Assembly: GCF_037975245.1 (NCBI RefSeq)
Contig: NC_092576.1
Location: 18,530,611 to 18,594,610 of the forward strand
Length of the DNA: 64,000 nucleotides
Origin: Apostichopus japonicus
Taxonomy: Eukaryota > Echinodermata > Holothuroidea > Aspidochirotida > Stichopodidae
Reading direction: 5' to 3'
Both the position numbers and the translations under genes were made by a program. This document shows positions 35,249 through 57,309 of the stretch, piece by piece. Position 1 is the stretch's first letter. Each line of letters begins with the position of its first letter. Under the pieces are notes generated by a model that worked only from the letters and a program-made list of their open reading frames with translations, was not told the DNA's origin and did not search any database.

Positions 35249-35970
35249 CAGGGGCGGATGCAGGATTTGTGACAGGGGGGGTCTGACTGGTCCAGCCGCG
35301 CCTGAACGTAAGCGGAGACTATCTAAGCGGAGCGCCATCATCGGTTGGCGCGGAGCGTATAAGAAAATTTTTGGCTTTACAAACCCCCCCAGATGGCCGG
35401 AAACGGCACTTCTCGAGTATTCTAAGCAGCATGTACCTAGCCTGAAAATATGGACCTCATGTCTGCAATTTCTCAATTTATGAGAAAAAAACAATCTATG
35501 AAATATGGTATTACATATCAGATGAGTTGAGATGATACAAAAATCATAATGCCTTTAGCCCCCAATCCCCTCCCGTTCCGTCACCACTGTTTGATGCAGG
35601 GCCGGATCCAGGATTCTGGAAGGGTGAGGGGTTTGCTCATGAAAAATTCGTTAGCGCATCCTAGCAGCCTACCGCTCTGTAACCTCACCGCCCCAAAAAA
35701 TTTGAACATCAACTCAAGTTTGAAACTTTTCGGTCTGAAAATTGAGATCGTTAGGCATTTTTGGCACGTGTAGCACGCGTGCACACTATAGTTCATTTGA
35801 CGGAAAAGACACACCTGGATGACTTGTGAGGATAACCGCTTTTCTGACGTCCTACATGTTTAAAATTGGCGTGTAATTTAATTATTTCTTCTCTCTCTTT
35901 TTCTCTCTTTTTTTTTTGGCCAAGAGCAGGGGGGGTCCGGACCCCCTGGACCCCCCTGGATCCGCGCCTG
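35249..35970. mobile_element. Inner hAT-like element, 5-bp TSD
   Basis: Ends are CAGGGGCGGATGCAGG and inverted CAGGCGCGGATCCAGG, flanked by CATAT at 35244-35248 and 35971-35975. It aligns with both ends of 11222-12563 and lacks that copy's middle, including the transposase fragment. It is therefore an internal deletion derivative. The hairpin-core module is at about 35320-35430. Confidence 0.88.
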
Positions 35971-36334
35971 CATATATTCATTTGACTCGAGGCAATATAT
36001 GAAAACCTGATACCTCGGCTCAGTACAAACGGAGCCAATCTTTTGATAGATTGTTGCGCTAGGTGGAAGCACTGAACATATTTTCAGCAGATATCGATAT
36101 CGCGCAGCACAACAAGGTTCGTGGTATATGGTCGCAATCGTCGCATCGACCATTGCCATGCCGTGCTGTGTGACCATTCTCATGATTACTACAGATATTG
36201 TATTTTCTTATTCTGCCAGATGCAGACCTGATAATTGTGTAACTCTATTTCCCAAATTATTAAACAAAAAATATAAGTGAATCGCACTTATTTTTATTTT
36301 TTTATTTTTTTACAACATTTTTTTACCCCATTCC

Positions 36335-36375
36335 CAGTGGGGGGCCAGTGGGGGGCCAGTGGGGGGCCAGTGGGG
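36335..36375. repeat. GGGGGGCCAGT short tandem repeat
   Basis: Four consecutive copies of about 12 bases (gtggggggccag) near the right end of the middle hAT-like element. Confidence 0.85.
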
Positions 36376-36526
36376 GCCAGCCTATTTCATGGGGGGCCTC
36401 GGTCCCCCAGGCCCCCCGTAGCTACGCTACTGATCACGCATGGGGCCCTTTCCCTCGAACGCGGTAAAAAAAATCAGGATTTTCAAAAAGGGGGGCCCGG
36501 GCCCCCCTGGATCCGCCCCTGCTTTA

Positions 36527-37430
36527 AAGCTGTTAAACACATCAGCCCAGCAATAACTGATGAACGTATTAAAACCATAACCAGTGTCCTATATATTAGT
36601 TACTCTTTGAGAGTCAAAGTATAAGCAAATCGAAAGTAAGTATATATATGCAAGATGAATACAGAGAGTACAATTCAATAAGGAATTAAAAGATAGAACG
36701 AACACTCATATATTGTAGCTTTCGGTTTTTCAGTCAAACGCTTTCAGCCAAATCCGGAGGATGGTGAAAACATAGAGACAAACATTGTTCAAGACTTAAA
36801 TCGCTTTAAAGAATAATCTTATGGAAAATATCCGTTCAAGAGTACAATGAAAAGGGATACTGCAGAGGTAACAAAAATATGTAAGCTCTTAGTAAACCAA
36901 ATCAGTATTTAGGTAGATGGTAGAGGGCAAGCTTGAGGTAGAAGACAAGCTCTTAGTAAACCAGATCAGTATTGAGGTAGAGGGCAAGAACTGCAGGAGA
37001 ATTCTGAAAATGGCTGGAATGAAAATAAATGCGAATTAAAAAGTAAAACTACACTTTTACAGGTCGCTATTAATGTGTTTTTTTTTGGGGGGGGGGGGGT
37101 TTATTACCTAAATAGAGGATAGACAAGAATGGAGCCAACCAATATGCCTATCGTTTTGGCTAAGGTGGCTTCAATATCACATGAAGACCGCATTTCCTCG
37201 ACTATGATGCCAACTTGCAAGAACCCAATTGTCGCAGGATGTATGTGATATATGTGGCATGGTTTATAACAACATTGTTGTTATACGTAAGAGCTTATGA
37301 TATACGGTATGCTACCCACATGACCACACCTTTGATATGTTTACGTAAGATACATCTTGGTCTATGACAATTACCCCTCCCCCTGCAACCCACACCCCTC
37401 CCTCCCTTCGGTATAATCTTCTTGTTCTTG
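36527..37430. other. No gene recognised
   Basis: No splice-consistent exon or known domain. A T/G-run lies at about 37078-37101, and 'aagctcttagtaaaccaga' is locally duplicated near 36890 and 36950. Confidence 0.4.
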
Positions 37431-37454
37431 GACGTGTACAGTTTTAGGTGTTTA

Positions 37455-37630
37455 GAGATGAAAAGATATCCCACAGCAGGAAAGTTAGTTAAGCAATATG
37501 GAAACACAAAATTCCACTTCACGACCGGTTTTGTCCTTTTGCGACTCATCAGGTGAAGATAGGAATCGAACCCCTGATCTTGTGTCACAAAACGAATTCT
37601 GTAACACTCGACCGCAGTGATTCTACTGGT
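37455..37630 (-). mobile_element. tRNA-derived SINE-like element
   Basis: On the minus strand an A-box-like TGCGGTCGAGTG (near 37616) is followed about 40 bases later by GGGGTTCGATTCC, a good B box. A body follows beginning CCTGATGAGTCGCAAAAGG. The same B-box-plus-body order, more decayed, is at 55780-55860. The 3' end is not resolved. Confidence 0.6.
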
Positions 37631-37849
37631 GTGTGAATGCGTATAAACTGGAAATTTTGTCTGGTGTGTTGATCTTATATTAATTGTATATCGCCGCAGT
37701 GAAAAGAACTCAATGTGTGCGTGAAACTCTGAGTTGCAACGCAATGGAATAATGTGTTTATATATCTATACAAGCATAACGGTGGATATATTAGAAAGAA
37801 GAATGAATCCTGGTGATCAAACAGTCAATAATTGTATTTGGTTGGGAAA

Positions 37850-39110
37850 TAATCAAACAGTTTGTATAGCTCTTCAAACATAGGTAACTTCAGACAGTGT
37901 GTAATTGTTCAAACATAGGTAACTTCAGATAATTTGTTGGTGTTCAAACATAGGTTACTTCAGATAGTATTTAGTTGTTCAAACATAGGTAACTTCAGAC
38001 AGTGTTTAGTTGTTCAAATATAGGTAACTTCAGACAGTGTGTAGTTGTTCAGACATAGGTAACTTCAGACAGTGTGTTATTGTTCAAACATAGGTAACTT
38101 CAGATAGTGTGTAGTTGTTCAAACATAGGTAACTTCAGATAGTGTGTAGTTGTTCAAACATAGGTAACTTCAGACAGTGTTTAGTTGTTCGAACTTAGGT
38201 AACTTAAGATAGTGTGTAGTTGTTCAACATGTATAGGTAACTTAAGATAGTGTTTAGTTGTTCGAACATAGGTAACTTCAGATAGTGTGTAGTTGTTCAA
38301 ACATAGGTAACTTCAGATAGTATTTAGTTGTTCAAACATAGGTAACTTCAGACAGTGTTTAGTTGTTCGAACTTAGGTAACTTCAGACAGTGTGTAGTTG
38401 TTCAAACATATATAGGTAACTTCAGATAGTGTGTAATTGTTCAAACATAGGTAACTTCAGATAATTTGTAGGTGTTCAAACATAGGTTACTTCAGATAGT
38501 GTGTAGGTGTTCAAACATAGGTAACTTCAGACAGTGTTTAGTTGTTCAAATATAGGTAACTTCAGACAGTGTGTAGTTGTTCAGACATAGGTAACTTCAG
38601 ACAGTGTGTTATTGTTCAAACATAGGTAACTTCAGATAGTGTGTAGTTGTTCAAACATAGGTAACTTCAGATAGTGTGTAGTTGTTCAAACATAGGTAAC
38701 TTCAGACAGTGTTTAGTTGTTCGAACTTAGGTAACTTAAGATAGTGTGTAGTTGTTCAACATGTATAGGTAACTTCAGATAGTGTTTAGTTGTTCGAACA
38801 TAGGTAACTTCAGATAGTGTGTAGTTGTTCAAACATAGGTAACTTCAAGTATTTAGTTGTTCAAACATAGGTAACTTCAGACAGTGTTTAGTTGTTCGAA
38901 CTTAGGTAACTTCAGACAGTGTGTAGTTGTTCAAACATATATAGGTAACTTCAGATAGTGTGTAGTTGTTCAATCATAGGTAACTTCAGATAGTGTTTAA
39001 TTGTTCGAACATAGGTAACTTCAGACAGTGTGTAGTTGTTCAAACATATATAGGTAACTTCAGAGAGTGTGCAGTTGTTCAATCATAGGTAACTTCAGAC
39101 TGTGTAGCAG
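37850..39110. repeat. 35-bp minisatellite with 532-bp higher-order period
   Basis: About 35 copies of a unit near GTTGTTCAAACATAGGTAAC + TTCAGATAGTGTGTA. Distinctive variants (GTGTAATTGT followed by the GATAATTTGT unit) occur at 37899 and again at 38431, a 532-bp larger period of about 15 units. Confidence 0.93.
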
Positions 39111-39715
39111 TAATAAAGGTTGGTTGATGTTGTTTCTGCAGTTTCCAACTAATTGATAAATAGCCTAGGACCTAATGGAGCGCTAGCCTTTGTGCACAGT
39201 AATGAAAGAACAGCTTGGTACGGAAACCTAAGTACAGTTTTGTATTCTGGTTTAAATATACTACATTTTACAGTATTAAAGAACACATACTTTAGCGGTA
39301 GTTACAGTATTTTGACTTTTCATATTTATTTCAAACTTTTATCATTCTTCATTTCAATAAAAATAACAAAAATACATTTATGTTTATGTTTGTTTTCCCT
39401 TCAAAAAGAATGTTAGAACTTTCTAACATTGTAACAAACTTTGTCTGCTAAGAAGGAGCATAACGCAAGTAGGAAAGGGGATGTGAGGGAAGGAAGTGAC
39501 ACCGTTAATCCACCTATGTCTTATATTTCTCTCACCAACAAATGGATTAACTGCTCAGAAATATCGCTAATCAAGACAAATTCTTAAATAGAAGCTAAGC
39601 CGAGTTCTGCGGCGTTGTTGCTCCTATTTAAACGTGAAATGATGCATTCTGAGGGATGATTAGGTAATAGTTGATGTATGGGGTTGTAGAACGTAATTAT
39701 GACTTGTGTCGTACG
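39111..39715. other. No gene recognised
   Basis: Unremarkable AT-rich sequence; the open frame at 39153-39416 has no recognisable domain. Confidence 0.4.
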
Positions 39716-39809
39716 TGTGTAAAAGTAAGAGGGCATGACGTTCAGATCCTAGCAGGATCCTAGAAGATCCTGCTAGGATCGAAACGTAAGGCCTTCTTAC
39801 TTTTACACA
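39716..39809. repeat. 94-bp near-perfect hairpin
   Basis: Two 44-base arms (39716-39759 and 39766-39809) match at 39 of 44 positions around a 6-base loop (CTAGAA). The inner 15 bases of each arm (GATCCTAGCAGGATC) are exact. Confidence 0.9.
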
Positions 39810-39929
39810 TTCTCTTTTCACAGGCTCCTAGGTGGATACGCAGTTCATTAACAGTTTTGATTTTGATTTTGTTTCGTATTAGTTCACGTAAACATATCAC
39901 TAAGATGAGATCTGCAACTCCATGGATTG

Positions 39930-40060
39930 TCTACTATTCTTTCTTTCTTTGTTCTTTCTTTCTTTGTTCTTTCTCTCTTTGTTCTTTCTTTCTTTCTTCT
40001 TTCTTTCTTTCTTCTTTCTTTCTTTCTTCCTTCCTTTTTTTTTTCTTTCTTCCTTTATTT
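39930..40060. repeat. (TTTC)n/(TTTG)n polypyrimidine tract
   Basis: Low-complexity TTTCTTTC, TTTGTTC and TTCTTTC units. It lies just past the 3' end of the first CD225 gene. Confidence 0.95.
40054..40059 (-). terminator. Candidate polyadenylation signal (first CD225 gene)
   Basis: AATAAA on the minus strand, about 58 bases after the stop codon of the CD225 gene at 40117. Confidence 0.4.
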
Positions 40061-40116
40061 CATTTAGAGTAGGGACTGTTTTTTCTTTCTTTTTCTGTCC
40101 TTTCTGTAGATTAAAT

Positions 40117-46280
<6,164 letters not shown>

Positions 46281-46299
46281 GGTTGGTTTAGCGTTAGAT

Positions 46300-47415
46300 C
46301 TCGATATGATACCCACTACATGCAGTCAACTAGTGCCTAGATGTGTGACTCTAAAATTGATATGGAAACCTTATTACAATTATGTTTTCAAAATATCTTC
46401 AGAGTATCCTCAAACTAATTAAAATCAAATACAGCAATCGACCATGATCTAGATATTCACAAAAACCACTTCATCGATTGCTGGATGTTGTCCTGGGTAA
46501 CAGAGACTTTCATTCACGTTTGTTTTGAACTTATACTGTGTGTTGTCAACCACGTGATTAAACAGTTTGTTCCTCATCGATTTAAGTCAAACTGAATTTA
46601 TTAAGTAAAATTAAGTAAAGAAAAAATACGTAAATGTAGATGTGTATTTTGGTCAGTCAGTAGAGAGTAATATTATGAACATGGTGAAGATTCTGCATCA
46701 AGTTTGTTATTAACGTTACCACGTGTGCTCATTGACATCCACGAAACAACGAACTGGTTTCAAGCCTCTCGAATAGAATTCTTCAAACAGAATCTTTTAC
46801 GATAAACTGCCGTCAAAGAAATCATTTTCTTGTTTTACTATAAGCGTTGCTCATGTGTAATAATGATATCATAGCAAGGGTTCAGGTAGGGTTGGAGAGG
46901 GAGGGGGTGGGGGTTATTACATAAGCAGGAAAAGACATTTCCTGAAAATGTTGGCGTTCTTAGATGTACAATGGTTCTATAGTTTGCCACTTTCGAATTT
47001 TTTTTTTTTGCTGTAACGCATATGAATGTTATATATTTATTTATTGTACTGTATTTTTTAATATTCTGAATGACTTTTTCTGTTTAGGGGGGAAAAAGGG
47101 AGAAGGGTAAGTCCAGTATAATATACTTGTTTGCTGCCGTGCTCTATCAAATGTCTCAGCTTTGATATTTTACGTGGGGTGGGCATGAAATTTGGCAGAA
47201 AAATCATTCTGGGTAGAATTCTTTAAGAAATGTTTGATTCGGTAAGGTACAGATGCTTCAATACAGACGGTTGACATCTGTTTCATTATTTTAAATAGGC
47301 CTACATTTGCGTAGTTCAACTTTAAATCTTGCCAATGTATAGGACGTGCCGTTCTCGTTTCTTCCCCTAAAGTTTATCAAAAGAGGCATAGCCCCCCCCC
47401 CCCTACTGTAACAAA
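46300..47415. other. No gene recognised
   Basis: Upstream region of CD225 copy A. No clear TATA box or further exon; a short C-run lies at 47390-47403 just before the satellite. Confidence 0.4.
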
Positions 47416-47419
47416 GAAC

Positions 47420-50400
47420 AAAGTAGATCGCTCTGCAACATGTACATATGTGTAACACACTTTTCCCATTCTAAGGGACTCGTAATATCTTACTTGGTAT
47501 AATACAGTAGGTCGCTCAGCAACATGTACCTATGTGTAACACCCTTTTCCCATTCTAAGGGACTCGTAACACCTTACTCGGTATAACACAGTAGGTCGCT
47601 CAGCAACATGTACATATGTGTAACACCCTTTTCCCATTCTAAGGGACTCGTTATACCTTACTTGGTATAACACAGTAGGTCGCTCAGCAACATGTACCTA
47701 TGTGTAACACACTTTTCCCATTCTAAGGGACTCGTTATACCTTACTCGGTATAACACAGTAGGTCGCTCAGCAACATGTACCTATGTGTAACACCCTTTT
47801 CCCATTCTAAGGGACTCGTAACACCTTACTCGGTATAACACAGTAGGTCGCTCAGCAACATGTACATATGTGTAACACCCTTTTCCCATTCTAAGGGACT
47901 CGTAACACCTTACTCGGTATAACACAGTAGGTCGCTCAGCAACATGTACCTATGTGTAACACCCTTTTCCCATTCTAAGGGACTCGTTATACCTTACTTG
48001 GTATAACACAGTAGATCGCTCCGCAACATGTACATATGTGTAACACCCTTTTCCAATTCTAAGGGACTCGTAACACCTTACTCGGTATAACACAGTAGGT
48101 CGCTCAGCAACATGTACATATGTGTAACATACTTTTCCCATTCTAAGGGACTCGTAACACCTTACTCGGTATAACACAGTAGGTCGCTCAGCAACATGTA
48201 CCTATGTGTAACACCCTTTTTCCATTCTAAGGGACTCGTTATATCTTACTCGGTATAACACAGTAGGTCGCTCCGCAACATGTACCTATGTGTAACACCC
48301 TTTTCCCATTTTAAGGGACTCGTAACACCTTACTCGGTATAACACAGTAGGTCGCTCAGCAACATGTACATATGTGTAACACCCTTTTCCCATTCTAAAG
48401 GAATCGTAACACCTTACTCGGTATAACACAGTAGGTCGCTCCGCAACATGTACATATGTGTAACACCCTTTTCCCATTCTAAGGGACTCGTAACACCTTA
48501 CTTGGTATAACACAGTAGGTCGCTCAGCAACATGTACCTATGTGTAACATACTTTTCCCATTCTAAGGGACTCGTAACACCTTACTCGGTATAACACAGT
48601 AGGTCGCTCAGCAATATGTACATATGTGTGACACCTTTTTCCCATTCTAAGGGACTCGTAACACCTTACTCGGTATAACACAGTAGGTCGCTCAGCAACA
48701 TGTACATATGTGTAACACCCTTTTCCCATTCTAAGGGACTCGTTATACCTTAGTCGGTATAACACAGTAGGTCGCTCAGCAACATGTACCTATGTGTAAC
48801 ACACTTTTCCCATTCTAAGGGACTCGTAATACCTTACTCGGTATAACACAGTAGGTCGCTCAGCAACATGTACCTATGTGTAACACCCTTTTCCCATTCT
48901 AAGGGACTCGTAACACCTTACTCGGTATAACACAGTAGGTCGCTCAGCAACATGTACATATGTGTAACACCCTTTTCCCATTCTAAAGGAATCGTAACAC
49001 CTTACTCGGTATAACACAGTAGGTCGCTCCGCAACATGTACATATGTGTAACACCCTTTTCCCATTCTAAGGGACTCGTAACACCTTACTTGGTATAACA
49101 CAGTAGGTCGCTCAGCAACATGTACCTATGTGTAACATACTTTTCCCATTCTAAGGGACTCGTAACACCTTACTCGGTATAACACAGTAGGTCGCTCAGC
49201 AATATGTACATATGTGTGACACCTTTTTCCCATTCTAAGGGACTCGTAACACCTTACTCGGTATAACACAGTAGGTCGCTCAGCAATATGTACATATGTG
49301 TGACACCTTTTTCCCATTCTAAGGGACTCGTAACACCTTACTCGGTATAACACAGTAGGTCGCTCAGCAATATGTACATATGTGTGACACCTTTTTCCCA
49401 TTCTAAGGGACTCGTAACACCTTACTTGGTATAAAACAGTAGGTCGCTCAGCAACATGTACATATGTGTAACACACTTTTCCCATTCTAAGGGACTCGTA
49501 ACACCTTACTCGGTATAACACAGTAGGTCGCTCAGCAATATGTACATATGTGTGACACCTTTTTCCCATTTTAAGGGACTCGTAACACCTTACTCGGTAT
49601 AACACAGTAGGTCGCTCAGCAACATGTACATATGTGTAACACACTTTTCCCATTCTAAGGGACTCGTAACACCTTACTCGGTATAACACAGTAGGTCGCT
49701 CCGCAACATGTACATATGTGTAACACCCTTTTCCCATTCTAAGGGACTCGTAACACCTTACTTGGTATAACACAGTAGGTCGCTCAGCAACATGTACCTA
49801 TGTGTAACATACTTTTCCCATTCTAAGGGACTCGTAACACCTTACTCGGTATAACACAGTAGGTCGCTCAGCAATATGTACATATGTGTGACACCTTTTT
49901 CCCATTCTAAGGGACTCGTAACACCTTACTCGGTATAACACAGTAGGTCGCTCAGCAACATGTACATATGTGTAACACCCTTTTCCCATTCTAAGGGACT
50001 CGTTATACCTTAGTCGGTATAACACAGTAGGTCGCTCAGCAACATGTACCTATGTGTAACACACTTTTCCCATTCTAAGGGACTCGTAATACCTTACTCG
50101 GTATAACACAGTAGGTCGCTCAGCAACATGTACCTATGTGTAACACCCTTTTCCCATTCTAAGGGACTCGTAACACCTTACTCGGTATAACACAGTAGGT
50201 CGCTCAGCAACATGTACATATGTGTAACACCCTTTTCCCATTCTAAAGGAATCGTAACACCTTACTCGGTATAACACAGTAGGTCGCTCCGCAACATGTA
50301 CATATGTGTAACACCCTTTTCCCATTCTAAGGGACTCGTAACACCTTACTTGGTATAACACAGTAGGTCGCTCAGCAACATGTACCTATGTGTAACATAC

Positions 50401-51367
50401 TTTTCCCATTCTAAGGGACTCGTAACACCTTACTCGGTATAACACAGTAGGTCGCTCAGCAATATGTACATATGTGTGACACCTTTTTCCCATTCTAAGG
50501 GACTCGTAACACCTTACTCGGTATAACACAGTAGGTCGCTCAGCAATATGTACATATGTGTGACACCTTTTTCCCATTCTAAGGGACTCGTAACACCTTA
50601 CTCGGTATAACACAGTAGGTCGCTCAGCAATATGTACATATGTGTGACACCTTTTTCCCATTCTAAGGGACTCGTAACACCTTACTTGGTATAAAACAGT
50701 AGGTCGCTCAGCAACATGTACATATGTGTAACACACTTTTCCCATTCTAAGGGACTCGTTATACCTTACTTGGTATAACACAGTAGATCGCTCCGCAACA
50801 TGTACCTATGTGTAACACCCTTTTCCCATTCCATGGGACTCGTAACACCTTACTCGGTATAACACAGTAGGTCGCTCAGCAACATGTACCTATGTGTAAC
50901 ACACTTTTCCCATTCTAAGGGACTCGTAATACCTTACTTGATGTAACACAGTAGGTCGCTCAGCAACAGGTACATATGTGTAACACACTTTTCCCATTCT
51001 AAGGGACTCGTTATACCTTACTTGGTGTAACACAGTAGACGTTCCGCAACATGTACATATGTGTAACACCCTTTTCCCATTCTAAGGGACTCGTTATACC
51101 TTACTTGGTATAACACAGTAGGTCGCTCAGCAACATGTACATATGTGTAACACACTTTTCCCATTCTAAGGGACTCGTAACACCTTACTTGGTATAACAC
51201 TAGGTCGCTCAGCAACATGTACATATGTGTAACACACTTTTCCCATTCCAAGGGACACGTAATATCTTACTTGGTATAACACAGTAGATCGCTCAACAAC
51301 ATGTACCTATATGTAACACACTTTTCCCATTCTAATGGACTCGTGATACCTTACATGATGTTACACC
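47420..51367. repeat. 84-bp satellite, about 47 copies, with higher-order structure
   Basis: The unit contains GTAGGTCGCTCAGCAACATG, TACATATGTGTAACAC, CCTTTTCCCATTCTAAGGGA and CTCGTAACACCTTACTCGG. Copies differ at a few bases (for example CCTATG/CATATG, CAACATG/CAATATG, CTCGG/CTTGG). Marker variants recur at an offset of 1260 bases (15 units). The edges (before 47500 and after 51240) are more diverged. 84 is a multiple of three, so the minus strand stays open across several units; those frames are not genes. Confidence 0.97.
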
Positions 51368-51369
51368 GT

Positions 51370-53520
51370 CATCGTCAAACGGTTAATTAAAGGGACTGCG
51401 ATTTTGGATCAAATTACTAAAAGCAAAATGTGGTAAAATGAAAATCTTTTCAACGTGCAGATTTCCGCAATATGTTATATTCTATGGTTCACTGGTTTAG
51501 ATTTTCTTTGAACAATTCATCGTTTAACAATTCATCGTTTAGCAATTCAAGAAAGTCTTAGTAAGTAACGTCACGTTTTCGGGAACTCCTTTGATTTTGT
51601 TTTTAAAGTTTGGCTTATGTTAGTTATTTCCCCTGGTTTTGGCACTTTGTAAATACTAGAGAAGTTTTACTTTTTTAGTTTTTGTCTTTAATTAGTTGGG
51701 TAACATCAGTTCCTATCAAACGTACAAATGTTAAATTTGTTGTGTTTCTGCGACTCAATTATCAACATTTGATTAAAATTGACGCCTATGGAGCCACTTG
51801 AGAATAAGTAACAGCCAATAGTTGTACGTTTAGATCTCTGAGAGTGTTTAAATATTATCCAATACTTCATAAGTAGTATTCCACGTAGGTAAGTTAGAAT
51901 GATGGTTACGAGCCAACCCAAGCATCCGTTATCATACATAACTTTATCGTGAGTGAAGGGGGAGTGGTATAGGGGCTTGACTTACAAATAAATCCATTTC
52001 AGTATTTAGGGCAGAGCTGGTTTTCTGTATTGAAACTAGCTATTAACTCAGAGTATATATATATATACAGAAAGGTTTATACTACATTTAAAAGTAAGAG
52101 ACTATTTGTTATTGTGAGTTTAATGTCCTATAACTATATACACAATTAAATTTAGTGTGTTGGTTAAGACATAAAGTGTGTTTATTTGATTATATTTAAG
52201 TATTTGCTAGACTACAAAGGTATTGCACATGTAACGTATAATGATCCCTTTGTCTTGTCGCAACAAAGAACCAACGTTTAATTGCCATTGTTGTAGCCTT
52301 TAAGATCAGTGTCGGATTTTTGGCAGGGTTATTTATTTATTTTTAATTTCAATCTTTGACCTCATTTCTCAAATATTCTTTATAAAAAGTCCTCATATTT
52401 GTTCAATTCTAGATATATGATGCAATTTCAACAGTTTTTGTTAAGATGTCGTCAAAAAAAGTTGCAATTTCAGTGAACACGGCGGCAATAAAATTCGAGA
52501 TTAGAAAACCTACTCATTTCAACATGTAACGTTGAAAATTAAATTGAAGGAAACTTTGACAAATTGAGATAAAAAGTCGAGCTTTGGCAATAGAAGTCTT
52601 GATTTGATAAAAAGAGTCAAAACATTTAATGAAGATGATTTTAGAAGTTTGTAAGAAGATTGTAATATTATTTAATATTATTTATTTAATATTATTATTT
52701 AATATAATTTATTTATTAGTCGATAAACCTTTTTTTTTTTAAATGGTCGAATTGTGAGGAAAATATGGTCGTCGTAATTTCGAAAGTAAACGTTGAAATT
52801 TGGAAAACAAAGTTATTGAGGTTTTTGTGATAAAAACTTTTAGGCCACCGTAGCGTATACGGCGAACATTTTTATGGGATATACCCCCAAACACCATTGG
52901 TTTTACACACCTTCACTTATTTGAAAGCTTCATACGCCACTGCTATACTAATATATATAATACGCCAATTAGCCAAACAATTAATACGATTAGTACAATG
53001 GTATAATTATCTGTACAAAAAAGTCAGTTTATTTTACAAATAAATAGAATTACGACATATTACTTAAGGAGCATTGAAAATACTCAACAACCAACTATCG
53101 ATATTTAGGAATCTTTGATGAGCTTTTCTCGGATTAATGTATCATATGCCGATCTTTAATTCTACACAAAAATTATCTATATTCATTAATGAAGGATGAT
53201 ATCCTAAAAAGATTATTCCTATTTTAATAATAATAACAACAACAACAATAATAATAATAATAATGATAAGAATTATTATAATAGCTTCCGTATTAATATT
53301 TACATGGGGACGGAAAAGCCAGGGTTGTAACTATGTTTGCTTTATAAAATACAGTGATCCAAGCAAAAGGTTATCAACTATTTAATAATAATAAACATCA
53401 TCATCATCAGTGACTGTTTCACTATCTCAAACACTGGTTAATCGAACACTAGGAAGTTAAGTTAGAGGGTGGAGTAATGAATGATACTGCTTGAGTGCGT
53501 ATAGTATCATTACGATCATC
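51370..53520. other. No gene recognised
   Basis: AT-rich sequence between the satellite and CD225 copy B, with a short (AAT)n/(AAC)n run at about 53226-53265. ATTAAA on the minus strand at 53381-53386 could be the copy B polyadenylation signal. Confidence 0.4.
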
Positions 53521-53522
53521 AG

Positions 53523-56838
<3,316 letters not shown>

Positions 56839-57009
56839 GATCCTTTCTTTGGAACCTAAAAATGAAATACATGAATATGCAACAGTTAATCGTCTGAATG
56901 AAAGCGTCATCAAAACATTGAATGAGTTGGTCGGAGTTGGTGGGGAAAAAAATCCACCTTTCCTCAGTAGCTGGTAGAATGCCCATAAATAATTATTTAC
57001 TTTAATTTT

Positions 57010-57300
57010 CTTTTATTTATCTAATTTTTGGGACGGTGGAAGGCAGTCCCTGTCTGGTACCTGGGCGGACCCCACCCCTTCTCCCCTCCTCACCACGCTC
57101 AGTGCGCCACTGTTGCTCTTTTCTATCTACTCTTTTCTCTTTATTCTTTCTTACTTTTTTCCCTTCGTTCTTTTCATAATTTCCCTGTCTCATTTCCTCT
57201 TTTTCTCTTTCCTTTATTTTGCCCACTATTGCAGAACTTTGCCGATTTCATTGGTGAATGGTGTCACACACCCATTCCCTCTAGATACGGCCCTGCCCAA
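57010..57300. repeat. Polypyrimidine-rich, hAT-like fragment
   Basis: 'cctgggcggaccccacccc', 'cagtgcgccactg' and 'agatacggccctgccc' resemble decayed hAT-type ends around a CTTTTTC-rich stretch. Boundaries are not resolved. Confidence 0.3.
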
Positions 57301-57309
57301 GAGGTAGGC

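Larger units (their letters stand above)
34179..36432. mobile_element. Middle hAT-like element of the nested stack
   Basis: Ends are CAGTGGCGTAGCTAGG and inverted CAGTAGCGTAGCTACGG. Flanking octamers TACACGCA (34171-34178) and ATCACGCA (36433-36440) share the last six bases, consistent with a mutated 8-bp duplication. The hairpin-core module is at about 34240-34340. It contains a small palindrome-rich element (34749-34981) and the 35249-35970 element. Confidence 0.7.
33747..36521. mobile_element. Outer hAT-like element of a nested stack, 5-bp TSD
   Basis: Ends are CAGTGGCGGATCCAGG and inverted CAGGGGCGGATCCAGG, flanked by CTTTA at 33742-33746 and 36522-36526. Its own sequence is mainly 33747-34170 and 36441-36521; the rest is inserted elements. 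A frame at 33952-34203 resembles no family I know. Confidence 0.8.

Noticed and set aside
47950-51251. Repeated minus-strand frames (up to 215 codons)
   Set aside because: Products of the 84-bp satellite. There is no start-codon context, splice structure or non-repetitive flank suggesting a gene.
47420-51367. CRISPR-like array
   Set aside because: The whole 84-bp unit repeats; there are no unique spacers, and the genome is eukaryotic.
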